In this document: in pieces, positions 56,332 to 64,000 of the stretch
Position numbering within the stretch: position 1 is the first letter of the stretch
Layout: every line of letters begins with the position of its first letter
NCBI GenBank assembly: GCA_963819735.1
Contig: CAWFXC010000001.1
Location: forward strand, 1,798,001 to 1,862,000
Direction: 5' to 3'
DNA length: 64,000 nucleotides
Source: CAWFXC01 sp963819735
GTDB taxonomy: Bacteria; Actinomycetota; Acidimicrobiia; IMCC26256; DASPTH01
Translations under genes and position numbers: made by a program
Notes under the pieces: generated by a model
Told to the model about the DNA's origin: nothing
Seen by the model: the letters and a program-made list of their open reading frames with translations, nothing else
Databases searched by the model: none

Positions 56332-56601
56332 ATGCGACGCATCGAGTCCACCCACAGCACCTGGCTGTTCGATTCCGAGCGGATGCGGTTCTGCCGTCTG
56401 CCGCGCGGGGTCGACATCTCGTCGCCGCCGCTCGAGAGCGAGTGGCAGGCCTACTTCGGCCTCGAGATCGACGCCGCCGGTGCCTTCACCGTGGCCCTGA
56501 ATGCCGACCACACCCGGCTGTTGCGGGCGTGGCGCGAGGACCCTGCGGAACCCGAGCCCACCAAGGAGCTCGAGCTGCAACCCGACGTCTCGTCGGAGTA
56601 G
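56332..56601 (+). CDS. Conserved-looking small protein of unknown function
   Basis: 89 residues: RRIESTHSTWLFDSERMRFCRLPRG, SEWQAYFGLEIDAAGAFTVALNADHTRLLRAWRED, then a Pro/Glu tail. The pattern of aromatic and charged residues and normal codon bias suggest a real gene. TAGGGT (56314-56319) ends 12 bases before the ATG, so it may have its own promoter with a very short leader. I do not recognise a family; no membrane segment or metal site is seen. Confidence 0.6.
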   Translation: MRRIESTHSTWLFDSERMRFCRLPRGVDISSPPLESEWQAYFGLEIDAAGAFTVALNADHTRLLRAWREDPAEPEPTKELELQPDVSSE

Positions 56602-56686
56602 GTCCCCGGTAGCGGTCCGCCGAACCGGCTCCCGAAACTTCCGGGAACGGTCCCGCGAAGCACCCGAACACGCGTACGGTCGCCGG

Positions 56687-56698
56687 TACCATGCGGGG
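56687..56698 (+). promoter_or_regulatory. Candidate leaderless promoter of pcrA
   Basis: TACCAT (56687-56692), six bases, then GTG at 56699. This spacing supports GTG 56699 as the true start although longer open frame exists upstream. No clear -35. Confidence 0.45.
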
Positions 56699-59065
56699 GT
56701 GATCACCACCGACGCCGTGTTGGCGGGGCTCAACCCGGTGCAGCGCGAGGCCGCGTCCGCGCCCGACGGCCCCATCCTCGTCGTCGCCGGCGCGGGTTCG
56801 GGCAAGACGCGCGTGCTCACGCACCGGATCGCGTTCCTGGTGGCCGAGCGGCGCGTCTCCCCGTTCGGCCTCGCCGCGATCACGTTCACCAACAAGGCCG
56901 CGGGCGAGATGAAGCACCGCGTGTCGGACCTCGTCGGGCCGGTCGCGCAGCGCATGTGGGTGTCGACGTTCCACTCGATGTGCGCCCGCATCCTCCGGCG
57001 CGAGGCGCCGGTGCTCGGCTACCGCTCGTCGTTCTCGATCTACGACCAGGCCGACGCCGTGCGCCTGGTCGACTACGTACGCCGCGACCTCGACATGGAT
57101 CCCAAGCGCTTCCCTCCGCGTCGCCTGCACGCGTCGATCTCGGCGATGAAGAACGAGTTGGTCTCCGTCGACGACGCCGTCGACCGCGCGTTCACGCCCC
57201 CGGAGAAGCGCATCGCCGAGGTGTACCGCGAGTACCAGAAGCGGCTGTTGGAGGCGTCGGCGCTCGACTTCGACGACCTGCTCGTGCAGACGGTGCACCT
57301 GTTCCGCGACCACGGCGACGTGCTCGCCCGGTGGCAGGAGCGCTTCCGTCACGTGCTCGTCGACGAGTTCCAGGACACCAACGTGGCGCAGTGGGAGCTC
57401 GTCCGCATGCTCACCGAGACCAACCGCAACGTGATGGTGGTGGGCGACGCCGACCAGAGCGTGTACCGGTTCCGCGGGGCCGATTTCCGCAACCTGCTGC
57501 GCTTCGAGGAGGTGTTCCCCGAGGCGACCGTGATCGTGATGGAGCAGAACTACCGCTCGAGCCAGAACATCCTCGACGCCGCGAACGCGGTCATCGCCAA
57601 CAACGCGGCCCGTCGGCCCAAGCACCTGTGGACCGAGCAGATCGGCGGCGAGCTCATCACCCGCTACCACGCCGAAGACGAACACGACGAAGCTGCGTTC
57701 GTCGTGCACGAGATCGGCCGGCTGGTCGACACCGAGAACTACCGCTTCGGCGACGTCGCCGTCTTCTACCGCACGAACGCGCAGAGCCGCGTCGTCGAGG
57801 AGGGGCTCGTACGCGCGGGCGTTCCGTACCGCGTCGTCGGCGGCGTGAAGTTCTACGACCGGCGCGAGGTCAAGGACGTGCTCGCGTACCTGCGCGGCCT
57901 GGTGAACCCCGACGACGAAGTGAGTTGGCGTCGCGTCGTCAACACGCCCAAGCGCGGCGTCGGCGACACGTCGATCAACCGGGTGGCCGCGTACGCGCAG
58001 GGCGCGGGCATCACGTTCCGCGACGCGCTCGAGTCGGCGGCCGTCGCCGGCGTGCACGGCAAGGCGCTGGGCGGGATCCGCGACCTGTTGGAGTTGATGA
58101 CGCGTTGCGAGGCGGTGGCCGCGGGCGGCATCGCGGTCACGGTCGAAGCGGTGCTCGAGCAGACGGGCTACCTCGCCGAGCTCGAGGCGGAGCGTTCGAT
58201 CGAGGCGCGCGGGCGGATCGAGAACCTGCAGGAGCTGGTCGGGGTGTGCCGCGAGTTCGACCTCGCGCTCGACGCCGGCGACGTGTCCGGGCTGCCCGGC
58301 ATCGCGGGCGTCGGCACCGCCGACACGCCGGCGGGCGACATCGTGATCCCCGAGGGCCTCGCACGCGTGCAGGCGTTCCTGGAAGCGATCTCGCTGGTCA
58401 CCGATCTCGACGCGTCGGATGGCGACGGTACCGAGCAGAGCGCGGTCACGCTCATGACCTTGCACACCGCGAAGGGGCTCGAGTTCCCGGTGGTGTTCCT
58501 CATCGGTCTCGAAGACGGTGTGTTCCCGCACGTGCGCAGCCTCGGCGACCCCGACGAGCTCGAGGAGGAGCGCCGCCTCTGCTACGTGGGGATCACACGG
58601 GCGCGCGAGCGGTTGTACCTGTGCCACGCGTGGAGCCGCATGTTGTTCGGCTCGACCGACTACTACCCGCCGAGCCGGTTCCTGTCCGAGATCCCCGAGG
58701 AGCTGTTGCAGGTCCTGGGTTCGGGCCGCGGCGCGGGCGGCGGCAGTCGGAGTCGCGGCGATCGCAGCGGTGGCGCGGGCGGTGGCCCGGCCCGGCACCG
58801 CGAGGCGGTGGCGGCGGCGGCGATGGCCGGACCGTCGCGCGGCGGTAGCGGCATGCCGGGGCCGAGCGCGCCCGGCGGTTCCCGCGGGGCCGAGCGCCTG
58901 GGGTTGCGCGTCGGCGACGACGTGACCCACGAGAAGTTCGGCGAGGGCGTGGTGCTCGAGCTGATCGGCGACGGCGACAAGACGGAAGCGGTCGTGCACT
59001 TCCGGGGTGTGGGGGAGAAGCGGCTGCTGCTGGCGTGGGCGCCGCTGGCGAAGGTCGGCGCGTAG
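56699..59065 (+). CDS. pcrA: ATP-dependent DNA helicase, UvrD/PcrA family
   Basis: 3'-5' SF1A helicase for repair and replication restart. 788 residues. Walker A AGAGSGKT at 30-37, Ia ITFTNKAAGEM, II VDEFQDT at 221-227, III GDADQSVYRFRG at 249-260, V TLHTAKGLEFPVVF and VI LCYVGITRARERLYL. A Gly/Ser/Arg-rich linker (about 680-735) leads to a C-terminal Tudor-like domain (VGDDVTHEKFGEGVVLEL) that in PcrA/UvrD binds RNA polymerase. Synteny with sucCD matches M. tuberculosis uvrD1 (Rv0949). Confidence 0.97.
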   Translation: MITTDAVLAGLNPVQREAASAPDGPILVVAGAGSGKTRVLTHRIAFLVAERRVSPFGLAAITFTNKAAGEMKHRVSDLVGPVAQRMWVSTFHSMCARILRREAPVLGYRSSFSIYDQADAVRLVDYVRRDLDMDPKRFPPRRLHASISAMKNELVSVDDAVDRAFTPPEKRIAEVYREYQKRLLEASALDFDDLLVQTVHLFRDHGDVLARWQERFRHVLVDEFQDTNVAQWELVRMLTETNRNVMVVGDADQSVYRFRGADFRNLLRFEEVFPEATVIVMEQNYRSSQNILDAANAVIANNAARRPKHLWTEQIGGELITRYHAEDEHDEAAFVVHEIGRLVDTENYRFGDVAVFYRTNAQSRVVEEGLVRAGVPYRVVGGVKFYDRREVKDVLAYLRGLVNPDDEVSWRRVVNTPKRGVGDTSINRVAAYAQGAGITFRDALESAAVAGVHGKALGGIRDLLELMTRCEAVAAGGIAVTVEAVLEQTGYLAELEAERSIEARGRIENLQELVGVCREFDLALDAGDVSGLPGIAGVGTADTPAGDIVIPEGLARVQAFLEAISLVTDLDASDGDGTEQSAVTLMTLHTAKGLEFPVVFLIGLEDGVFPHVRSLGDPDELEEERRLCYVGITRARERLYLCHAWSRMLFGSTDYYPPSRFLSEIPEELLQVLGSGRGAGGGSRSRGDRSGGAGGGPARHREAVAAAAMAGPSRGGSGMPGPSAPGGSRGAERLGLRVGDDVTHEKFGEGVVLELIGDGDKTEAVVHFRGVGEKRLLLAWAPLAKVGA

Positions 59066-59093
59066 TTCCTCGGGTGCCTGGTTCTTCTGGTGC

Positions 59094-59567
59094 CTAGCTC
59101 TGGGCCGCGCCCTGGGGCGCGGCCTCCTTGTGCCGCAGGTCGATGAGCAGCAGCCCCTTCGCCGATCCGCCGATGGGGATCTTGGTCTCGTAGCGGGCGA
59201 GATCCGTGCTCTGCAGCTTGTCGCCGTGGCAGTCGACGAAGGCGTTCACCGAGCCCTTCCACTTCACGTGGCAGTCGGTGGTGTCGGGCAGGATGTCGGA
59301 CAACGCCACCACCTGGTTGTCTTCGAGCGCGAGCAGGATGTTGCGGTTGCCGCCGAAGGGGTCGGGGAAGAAGAAGGGACCGCCGTCCTTGAGCTGACCG
59401 TGGAGCGCGCTCGCGCTTCCCGCCGAGAACGGGGTGTAGCTGGTGGGGCTCGACGCACGCCCGCTCGCCAGCAGGAGCACCGCGGCGACGAACAGGCCTG
59501 CGACCACGACGGCGCCGGTGGCCAGGATCAGGATCCGGGCGTCGGAACGGTCTGGAGACACGCTCAC
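59094..59567 (-). CDS. Membrane-anchored protein with a cluster-less Rieske-like domain
   Basis: 157 residues from GTG 59567. One N-terminal membrane span (ILILATGAVVVAGLFVAAVLLL, about 12-33) puts the rest outside the cytoplasm. The segment GPFFFPDPFGGNRNILLALEDNQVVALS leads to DCHVKWKGSVNAFVDCHGDKL: the spacing and the V-x-W ... F ... CHG pattern resemble a Rieske fold. Only the disulfide-type cysteines (C99, C113) and one His (H114) remain, and the C-x-H ligand pair is absent, so no 2Fe-2S cluster is expected. Convergent with pcrA. The Rieske relation is my inference. Confidence 0.6.
   Translation of the reverse strand: MSVSPDRSDARILILATGAVVVAGLFVAAVLLLASGRASSPTSYTPFSAGSASALHGQLKDGGPFFFPDPFGGNRNILLALEDNQVVALSDILPDTTDCHVKWKGSVNAFVDCHGDKLQSTDLARYETKIPIGGSAKGLLLIDLRHKEAAPQGAAQS
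59103..59124. terminator. Hairpin between convergent pcrA and the Rieske-like gene
   Basis: A perfect 9-bp stem, GGCCGCGCC (59103-59111) and GGCGCGGCC (59116-59124), with loop CTGG. It lies 38 bases after the pcrA stop and inside the last codons of the opposing gene, so it would act mainly on pcrA transcripts. Confidence 0.5.
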
Positions 59568-59711
59568 GGTGTACCGCCCGGAGCCGGTCGAGCTCCAGTC
59601 GGGCCCCGGCGCCGTCCCACAGTTTGTGTACCGGCGCGGGATCGACCACCATTTCCCGACTTTCGACGCAACCCGAGGCCATCCCTGCATGGTGTCGAGA
59701 AGGTGACCTGA

Positions 59712-60863
59712 GTGGATCTGTTCGAGTACCAGGGCAAGCAGCTCTTCGCGCAGTACGGCATCCCGGTGTCCGACGGCGCGCCGGTCACGACCGTCGACGA
59801 GGCGGTCGAGGTGGCGGACCGCATCGGCTATCCGGTCGTGGTCAAGGCGCAGGTGCAGGTCGGGGGGCGGGGGAAGGCCGGCGGGATCAAGCTCGCCGCC
59901 AACAGTGCCGAGGCCCGCACCCATGCCGAGGCGATCCTGGGCATGGACATCAAGGGCCACGTGGTCAAGGTCGTGTGGATCGAGCGGGCGAGCGACATCG
60001 CCGAGGAGTACTACGCATCCTTCACGCTGGACCGGGCGGCCAAGCTCCACCTGGGGATGCTCTCGGCGCAGGGGGGCGTGGAGATCGAGCAGGTGGCCGA
60101 CGAGAACCCCGACGCCATCGCCCGGATCCACATCAACCCGGTCGACGGGCTCAGCGAGGCCGAGTGCCGGGCGTGGGTCGAGCGGGCGGCGCTGAACCCC
60201 GAGGCCACCGACGGCGCGGTCGACATCCTCCTGAAGCTCTACCGCGCCTACACCGAGGGCGACGCCGATCTGGTCGAGATCAACCCGCTGATCCTCACGC
60301 CCGACGGCCGCGTGCACGCGCTCGACGCCAAGGTCACGCTCGACGACAACGCGGTGTTCCGCCACCCCGACTACGCCGACTACGACGCGACCCAGGTGCG
60401 CGACCCGCGGGAGGAGTTCGCCCACGAGCAGGGCCTCCAGTACGTCGGGCTGGAGGGTTCGGTCGGCGTGATCGCCAACGGGGCGGGGCTCGCGATGAGC
60501 ACCGTCGACATCGTGAACCAGGTGGGCGGCAGCCCGGCGAACTTCCTCGACATCGGTGGGGGCGCCAACGCCGACGTGATGGCGGGGGCACTCGGCGTGA
60601 TCAACAGCGACGCCAACGTGCGCTCCATCTTCATCAACATCTTCGGGGGCATCACCAAGGGCGAAGAGGTCGCGAACGGCATCGTGCAGGCGCTCGGACG
60701 CGTGCAGATCGATTCGCCGATCGTGATCCGCCTCGACGGCACCAACGCCGAAGAGGGCCGCCGCATCCTCGAGCCGCATCTGTCCGATCGTCTGCAACTG
60801 CAGCCCACCATGCTCGACGCCGCCCGCAAGGCCGTCGAACTCGCCGGAGGCGTCGCCCAGTGA
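59712..60863 (+). CDS. sucC: Succinyl-CoA synthetase beta subunit
   Basis: TCA-cycle substrate-level phosphorylation, 383 residues, GTG start with GAAGGTG upstream. ATP-grasp domain MDLFEYQGKQLFAQYGIPVSDG and VVKAQVQVGGRGKAGGIKLA; Mg-site VEINPLIL; C-terminal CoA-ligase domain with NIFGGITKGEEVANGI. Overlaps sucD (GTGA). sucCD lies downstream of pcrA as in M. tuberculosis (Rv0949-Rv0952). Confidence 0.98.
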   Translation: MDLFEYQGKQLFAQYGIPVSDGAPVTTVDEAVEVADRIGYPVVVKAQVQVGGRGKAGGIKLAANSAEARTHAEAILGMDIKGHVVKVVWIERASDIAEEYYASFTLDRAAKLHLGMLSAQGGVEIEQVADENPDAIARIHINPVDGLSEAECRAWVERAALNPEATDGAVDILLKLYRAYTEGDADLVEINPLILTPDGRVHALDAKVTLDDNAVFRHPDYADYDATQVRDPREEFAHEQGLQYVGLEGSVGVIANGAGLAMSTVDIVNQVGGSPANFLDIGGGANADVMAGALGVINSDANVRSIFINIFGGITKGEEVANGIVQALGRVQIDSPIVIRLDGTNAEEGRRILEPHLSDRLQLQPTMLDAARKAVELAGGVAQ

Positions 60864-61744
60864 GCATCTTCGTCGACGAGACCACCAAGGTCGTCTACCA
60901 GGGCCTGACCGGCTCGCAGGGCCGCTTCTACGGTCTCCTGAACCGCGAGTACGGCACGCAGGTGGTCGCGGGCACGAGCCCGAAGAAGGCCGGCACCGAC
61001 GTCGAGGGCATCCCGGTGTTCGCCAACGTGAGCGACGCCGTCGCTGCTACCGGCGCCAACGCGTCGTGCATCTTCATTCCCGCGCCGGGGGTGCGGTCCG
61101 CGGTGCTCGAAGCTGCCGAAGCCGGGCTCGGTTTCGTGGTGTGCATCACCGAAGGGGTGCCCGCGCAGGACGAAGCGTGGTTCTTCAACAAGCTGCGGCG
61201 CGACTTCCCGTCGACCCAGCTGCTCGGCCCGAACTGCCCGGGGATCATCAGCCCCGGCAAGGCCAACATCGGGATCACCGCCGGCCACATCGCCAAGGAG
61301 GGCGGCCCGGTGGGGATCGTGAGCCGCTCGGGCACGCTCACGTATCAGGCGCTCTATGAGCTGAAGCAGAAGGACATCGGCGTGACCACGTGTGTGGGGA
61401 TCGGTGGTGACCCGGTGCCGGGCACGAGCTTCATCGACTGCCTGCGCGCCTTCGAAGCCGATCCCGAGACGCGCGCGGTGATGATGATCGGCGAGATCGG
61501 TGGCTCGGCCGAGGAAGAAGCCGCCGAGTTCGTGAAGACGCAGATGACGAAGCCGGTGGTGTCGTATATCGCCGGGGTCACCGCGCCTCCGGGGAAGAAG
61601 ATGGGGCACGCTGGCGCCATCGTGTCGGGCGGCAAGGGCACCGCGGCGGCGAAGATGGAAGCGCTGCGCGACGCCGGGGTCGAGGTGGGGCTCAACCCGA
61701 CCGAGGCCGGCGAGCTCATGGCCGACATCGTCGCCAAGCTCTGA
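60860..61744 (+). CDS. sucD: Succinyl-CoA synthetase alpha subunit
   Basis: CoA-binding and phosphohistidine subunit, 294 residues, GTG start overlapping sucC. GLTGSQGRFYG (CoA Rossmann loop), GPNCPGIISPGKANIGI, and the active-site histidine H250 in GHAGAIVSGGKGTA. The stop codon TGA (61742-61744) abuts the stop of the convergent gene, forming TGATCA. Confidence 0.98.
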   Translation: MSIFVDETTKVVYQGLTGSQGRFYGLLNREYGTQVVAGTSPKKAGTDVEGIPVFANVSDAVAATGANASCIFIPAPGVRSAVLEAAEAGLGFVVCITEGVPAQDEAWFFNKLRRDFPSTQLLGPNCPGIISPGKANIGITAGHIAKEGGPVGIVSRSGTLTYQALYELKQKDIGVTTCVGIGGDPVPGTSFIDCLRAFEADPETRAVMMIGEIGGSAEEEAAEFVKTQMTKPVVSYIAGVTAPPGKKMGHAGAIVSGGKGTAAAKMEALRDAGVEVGLNPTEAGELMADIVAKL

Positions 61745-62278
61745 TCACGCCGCCCGCCGGGCCCGCTCGCCGAGGGCGCGACGGCGGCGTGCGGGCGAGA
61801 GCTCGCCGACGGTGTACACGCCGCGGCTGATCCGTCGCGCCCGACCGCACTGGTGCTCGTAGCCGAGTGCGTCGGCGAGTTGCTTGACGACATGGCGCCC
61901 GCCGATGCGGTAGCCGCTCAGGTGCAGGGCCCGATGGATCTCGGTGAGGGTCAGTGGATGACCCGCACGGAGGAGCACGCCGAGCGCGGCGTAGCGGAGC
62001 CGGGCGCCGTGCACCGGGATCGCGTCGGGCAACGAAGCCGGAATCGGCGGCGGTCCTGCCACCCGGGGCCGGCGCCAGTTCTTGAACGCGCGGCCGGGCC
62101 CGGTCGGCCAGAGACGCGAATGCAACGCGGTCAGCTCATGGCGCAGCTTCGACATCTGCTGGGCGAGCTGCTGTTGTTCGCCATGGATGGTTGACGCGTC
62201 GCGCACGAGATCGTGGTAACGGTCGACCAGTGCGTGGCGGCGTTGCATGAGGCGGGGATGGGGCCTGAAGCTGCGCAT
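61745..62278 (-). CDS. Winged-helix protein with N-terminal coiled coil
   Basis: 177 residues from ATG 62278 (GAGGGAT upstream). Residues about 15-52 are a charged amphipathic helix (QRRHALVDRYHDLVRDASTIHGEQQQLAQQ) likely to form a coiled coil; about 90-160 are winged-helix-like: YAALGVLLRAGHPLTLTEIHRALHLSGY, GRHVVKQLADALGYEHQCGRARRISRGVYTVG. DNA binding is likely; the basic tail adds to this. The 180 bases upstream hold three 19-bp dyads that are good candidates for its own operators. Convergent with sucD with no gap. Target genes unknown. Confidence 0.75.
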   Translation of the reverse strand: MRSFRPHPRLMQRRHALVDRYHDLVRDASTIHGEQQQLAQQMSKLRHELTALHSRLWPTGPGRAFKNWRRPRVAGPPPIPASLPDAIPVHGARLRYAALGVLLRAGHPLTLTEIHRALHLSGYRIGGRHVVKQLADALGYEHQCGRARRISRGVYTVGELSPARRRRALGERARRAA

Positions 62279-62350
62279 CGAAGATCCCTCGTCGAACCGG
62301 ACGGGGAAGCCATCACGATCCTGAGCGCGGGGTGTGACACCTACGCCCGT

Positions 62351-62452
62351 TTCCGTCGGAACGAATCGGCGAACGATTCGCCAACGGCGCGCCGAATCGC
62401 CGAACGAATCGTTGATTTCCGCCGAATCGGCGGACGATTCGTTCCGACGGAA
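62351..62452 (-). promoter_or_regulatory. Array of three 19-bp dyads upstream of the winged-helix gene
   Basis: Sites at 62362-62380 (CGAATCGGCGAACGATTCG), 62393-62411 and 62423-62441 share the form CGAATCG-N5-CGAWTCG. Half-sites within a site are 12 bp apart and sites start 31 and 30 bp apart, about three helical turns. The whole array is bracketed by a perfect 17-bp inverted repeat (62351-62367 and 62436-62452, which overlaps site 1 and site 3). Cooperative binding of a dimeric regulator is likely; the divergent 4-TM gene is a further possible target. Confidence 0.7.
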
Positions 62453-62516
62453 CGCGCGGGACACCACTGGTGTGGGGCCTGAGCCGCGCCGCACGGACGT
62501 GGGATCTCCGCGCGAA

Positions 62517-62543
62517 CGACCCCGCCCGTGAGGGGCGGGGTCG
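62517..62543 (-). terminator. Hairpin after the 4-TM gene
   Basis: Perfect 11-bp stem, CGACCCCGCCC (62517-62527) and its complement (62533-62543), 5-nt loop. It lies about 30 bases beyond the stop of the minus-strand 4-TM gene, and separates it from the operator array. Confidence 0.7.
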
Positions 62544-62574
62544 GTCGTGGAATCGGTTGTGAGTGGTGAAGCGG

Positions 62575-63045
62575 TCAGGCCGGCGGAGGAGTGGCGCTGC
62601 CACCCTTGGCGCCACCGAGCGCGCCCGGGAGCTCGCCCGCTTCCTTCGCCATCAGGTAGCCGCCGACCGCCAGACCCGCTGCGCACAGGAGGCCGACGTA
62701 GAGGCCGAACGACGTGTAGCTCGTGTTGAAGATCCACTTGAGGAGCACGAACACGAAGGCGACTGCGCCGCCCGCGAGGTGCACGACGCCCCAGCCCACG
62801 CTCCCGAGCCGCTCGGGGAGTTCGACCCCGGTGAGCTTCTCGACGATCACGTGGGCGGCGAGCACGACGCCGATCAGGATGGCGACCACCGAGAAGAAGG
62901 AGTCGGGGCTCTGCCAGCCGTTGCGGCTATAGGTGCCGAAGGGGCCGAGGTCGACGCTGTACCAATGGAAGAAGCTGATGATGAGCAGCAACACGCCGGA
63001 TACGGCGGTCACCATCTCACCCACTGACAATTTCTTGAGGTCCAC
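62575..63045 (-). CDS. Four-TM integral membrane protein
   Basis: 156 residues from GTG 63045 (AGAGAGC upstream). Spans: MVTAVSGVLLLIISFFHWYSV, FFSVVAILIGVVLAAHVIV, GVVHLAGGAVAFVFVLLKWIF and FGLYVGLLCAAGLAVGGYLMA, then a short Gly/Ala/Pro cytosolic tail. No catalytic motif. Its place between sucCD and purN resembles the multi-TM genes Rv0954-Rv0955 in M. tuberculosis, but I cannot show homology. Divergent from purN. Confidence 0.75.
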   Translation of the reverse strand: MDLKKLSVGEMVTAVSGVLLLIISFFHWYSVDLGPFGTYSRNGWQSPDSFFSVVAILIGVVLAAHVIVEKLTGVELPERLGSVGWGVVHLAGGAVAFVFVLLKWIFNTSYTSFGLYVGLLCAAGLAVGGYLMAKEAGELPGALGGAKGGSATPPPA

Positions 63046-63179
63046 GATCTGCTCTCTTTCGCACGCTGAGTGCGCCCGCTCTGAGGCACATCGGCAACTA
63101 GAACATCATGACTAAGCACTGATTGCAAGGATCCTCCACCTCTGGGGGGATTGCCCGTGGACCGGCCGACCCTCTCGGC

Positions 63180-63191
63180 TACGTTCAGTGC
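63180..63191 (+). promoter_or_regulatory. Candidate leaderless promoter of purN
   Basis: TACGTT (63180-63185), six bases, GTG at 63192. The spacing supports GTG 63192 as the start rather than the upstream TTG at 63123 that the open frame allows. Confidence 0.45.
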
Positions 63192-63767
63192 GTGGGTCGT
63201 ATGGCGGTCTTGGCGTCGGGGAGCGGCACCATCCTGGGTGCGATGCTCGACCAGAACCTTCCGGTTGCGGTGGTCCTCGCCGACCGACCGTGCGGCGCTC
63301 TGGCCATCGCCGAGGGAGCCGGCGTCGCCGTCGAACTGGTCGAGCGAGCGAGCTACGGCCCCGATTTCGACCGTGTCGCCTACACCCACGAGGTGATCGA
63401 CGCGCTGGCCCGCCACCAGATCGACCTCATCGCCATGGCCGGATTCGGCACGATCCTCTCGAAGCCGATCCACGATGCCTTCCCCGATCGCATCGTCAAC
63501 ACCCACCCCGCGCTGCTGCCCGCGTTCAAGGGCTGGCACGCAGTCGACGACGCCCTCGCCGCCGGGGTGAAGGTCACGGGCTGCACCGTGCACTACGCGC
63601 GCCTCGAAGTCGACGAAGGTCCGATCCTGGCGCAGGAAGCGGTGCCCGTGCTGCCCGACGACACCGTCGACTCGTTGCACGAGCGCATCAAGGAAGTCGA
63701 GCGGCGGATCTACCCGGAAGTGCTCCGGGCGTTGATCGCCGACGAAACGAACGTAGGAGAGAACTGA
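63192..63767 (+). CDS. purN: Phosphoribosylglycinamide formyltransferase
   Basis: Third step of purine synthesis, formyl-THF dependent. About 191 residues from GTG 63192 (ATG 63201 possible). MAVLASGSGTILGAML is the phosphate-binding start; DLIAMAGFGTILS, the catalytic NTHPALLPAFKG (Asn-His pair) and GCTVHYARLEVDEGPILAQEAVPV (Asp) are intact. TGA overlaps the purH ATG, giving the purN-purH pair known from M. tuberculosis (Rv0956-Rv0957). Confidence 0.96.
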   Translation: MGRMAVLASGSGTILGAMLDQNLPVAVVLADRPCGALAIAEGAGVAVELVERASYGPDFDRVAYTHEVIDALARHQIDLIAMAGFGTILSKPIHDAFPDRIVNTHPALLPAFKGWHAVDDALAAGVKVTGCTVHYARLEVDEGPILAQEAVPVLPDDTVDSLHERIKEVERRIYPEVLRALIADETNVGEN

Positions 63768-64000
63768 TGCGCACGAAGATCACGAGGGCGCTGCTCTCCG
63801 TCTACGACAAGACCGGCATCGTCGACTTCGCCCGCGAGCTCGATCGCCGCGGCGTCGAGCTGGTGTCGTCGGGCGGCACGGCCACCGCGATTGCCGAGGC
63901 CGGCATCCCCGTCGTCGCGGTGGGCGACGTCACCGGGGTGCCGCCGATCCTCGACCACCGTGTCGTCACTCTCCACCCCAAGGTCCACGGTGGGATCCTG
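63767..64000 (+). CDS. purH: Bifunctional AICAR transformylase/IMP cyclohydrolase, 5' part (right-truncated)
   Basis: Last two steps to IMP. Only 78 N-terminal residues are in the window: RALLSVYDKTGIVDFARELDRRGVELVSSGGTATAIAEAGIPV and RVVTLHPKVHGGIL, which belong to the MGS-like IMP cyclohydrolase domain. Starts inside the purN stop (TGATG) with TAGGAGAGA upstream. Continues past base 64000. Confidence 0.96.
   Translation, partial: MRTKITRALLSVYDKTGIVDFARELDRRGVELVSSGGTATAIAEAGIPVVAVGDVTGVPPILDHRVVTLHPKVHGGIL

Noticed and set aside
61742..61747. TGATCA palindrome at the convergent sucD/winged-helix stops
   Set aside because: It is simply two abutting TGA stops on opposite strands, not a binding site that I can support.
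63123..63191. TTG at 63123 as purN start
   Set aside because: It adds 23 residues unlike any PurN N-terminus, and TACGTT before GTG 63192 argues for the shorter form.

Overview
This window is one continuous, very GC-rich stretch of actinobacterial core genome. The beta-prime subunit carries the long coiled-coil insertion typical of Actinobacteria. The gene order also follows two blocks known from Mycobacterium tuberculosis: rplM-rpsI-glmM-glmS-nnr-alr-tsaE-tsaB-rimI-tsaD-groES-guaB3-guaA, and uvrD/pcrA-sucC-sucD-purN-purH. The sequence is too diverged to be a mycobacterium. The large glmS, the TANNNT-type leaderless promoters and the general character suggest an uncultured or deep-branching lineage, perhaps class Acidimicrobiia; that placement is inference.

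Layout. 1-11.7 kb: rpoB (cut by the left edge), rpoC, rpsL, rpsG, fusA, tuf, rpsJ. 11.7-15.1 kb: a minus-strand island of four genes that splits the S10 operon between rpsJ and rplC (an LEH/SnoaL-fold protein, a VOC protein, glutamate decarboxylase, and a frame-disrupted membrane protein). 15.4-31.4 kb: the rest of the S10, spc and alpha operons (rplC to rplQ, with secY, adk, map, infA and rpoA). 31.4-36.2 kb: truA, a ferritin-like/VIT1 fusion, a permuted-looking phosphodiesterase and a sugar-dehydrogenase-like lipoprotein. 36.4-51.7 kb: rplM-rpsI, glmM, a double-length GlmS, acpS, nnr, a CBS protein, alr, an alpha/beta hydrolase, a P1-family peptidase, a family-4 UDG, the TsaE-TsaB-RimI-TsaD set and a CIRCE-controlled groES with no groEL beside it. 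51.7-64 kb: a CoA-type Nudix enzyme, guaB3, guaA (one frameshift), class I aldolase, pcrA, a Rieske-like membrane protein, sucCD, a winged-helix protein with an array of candidate operators, a 4-TM protein, purN and the start of purH.

The content is mostly transcription, translation and central metabolism: RNA polymerase, about thirty ribosomal proteins, EF-G, EF-Tu, IF1, SecY, tRNA t6A and pseudouridine modification, cell-wall precursor supply (GlmM, GlmS, Alr) and purine synthesis (PurN, PurH, GuaA).

The features most worth following up lie between or inside these core genes. (1) Two 69-nt copies of a three-stem element (7689-7757 and 27981-28049) differ only at paired positions, with eight compensatory changes. 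(2) The 3' end of rplN is duplicated twice in tandem as two 22-codon overlapping reading frames. (3) infA has no start codon available other than CTG. (4) Three 19-bp dyads are spaced 30-31 bp apart upstream of a winged-helix gene. (5) The GlmS has about 1149 residues. (6) L22 ends in HD and DEVET repeats. (7) A series of genes has TANNNT placed 6-8 nt before the start codon, suggesting leaderless transcripts.
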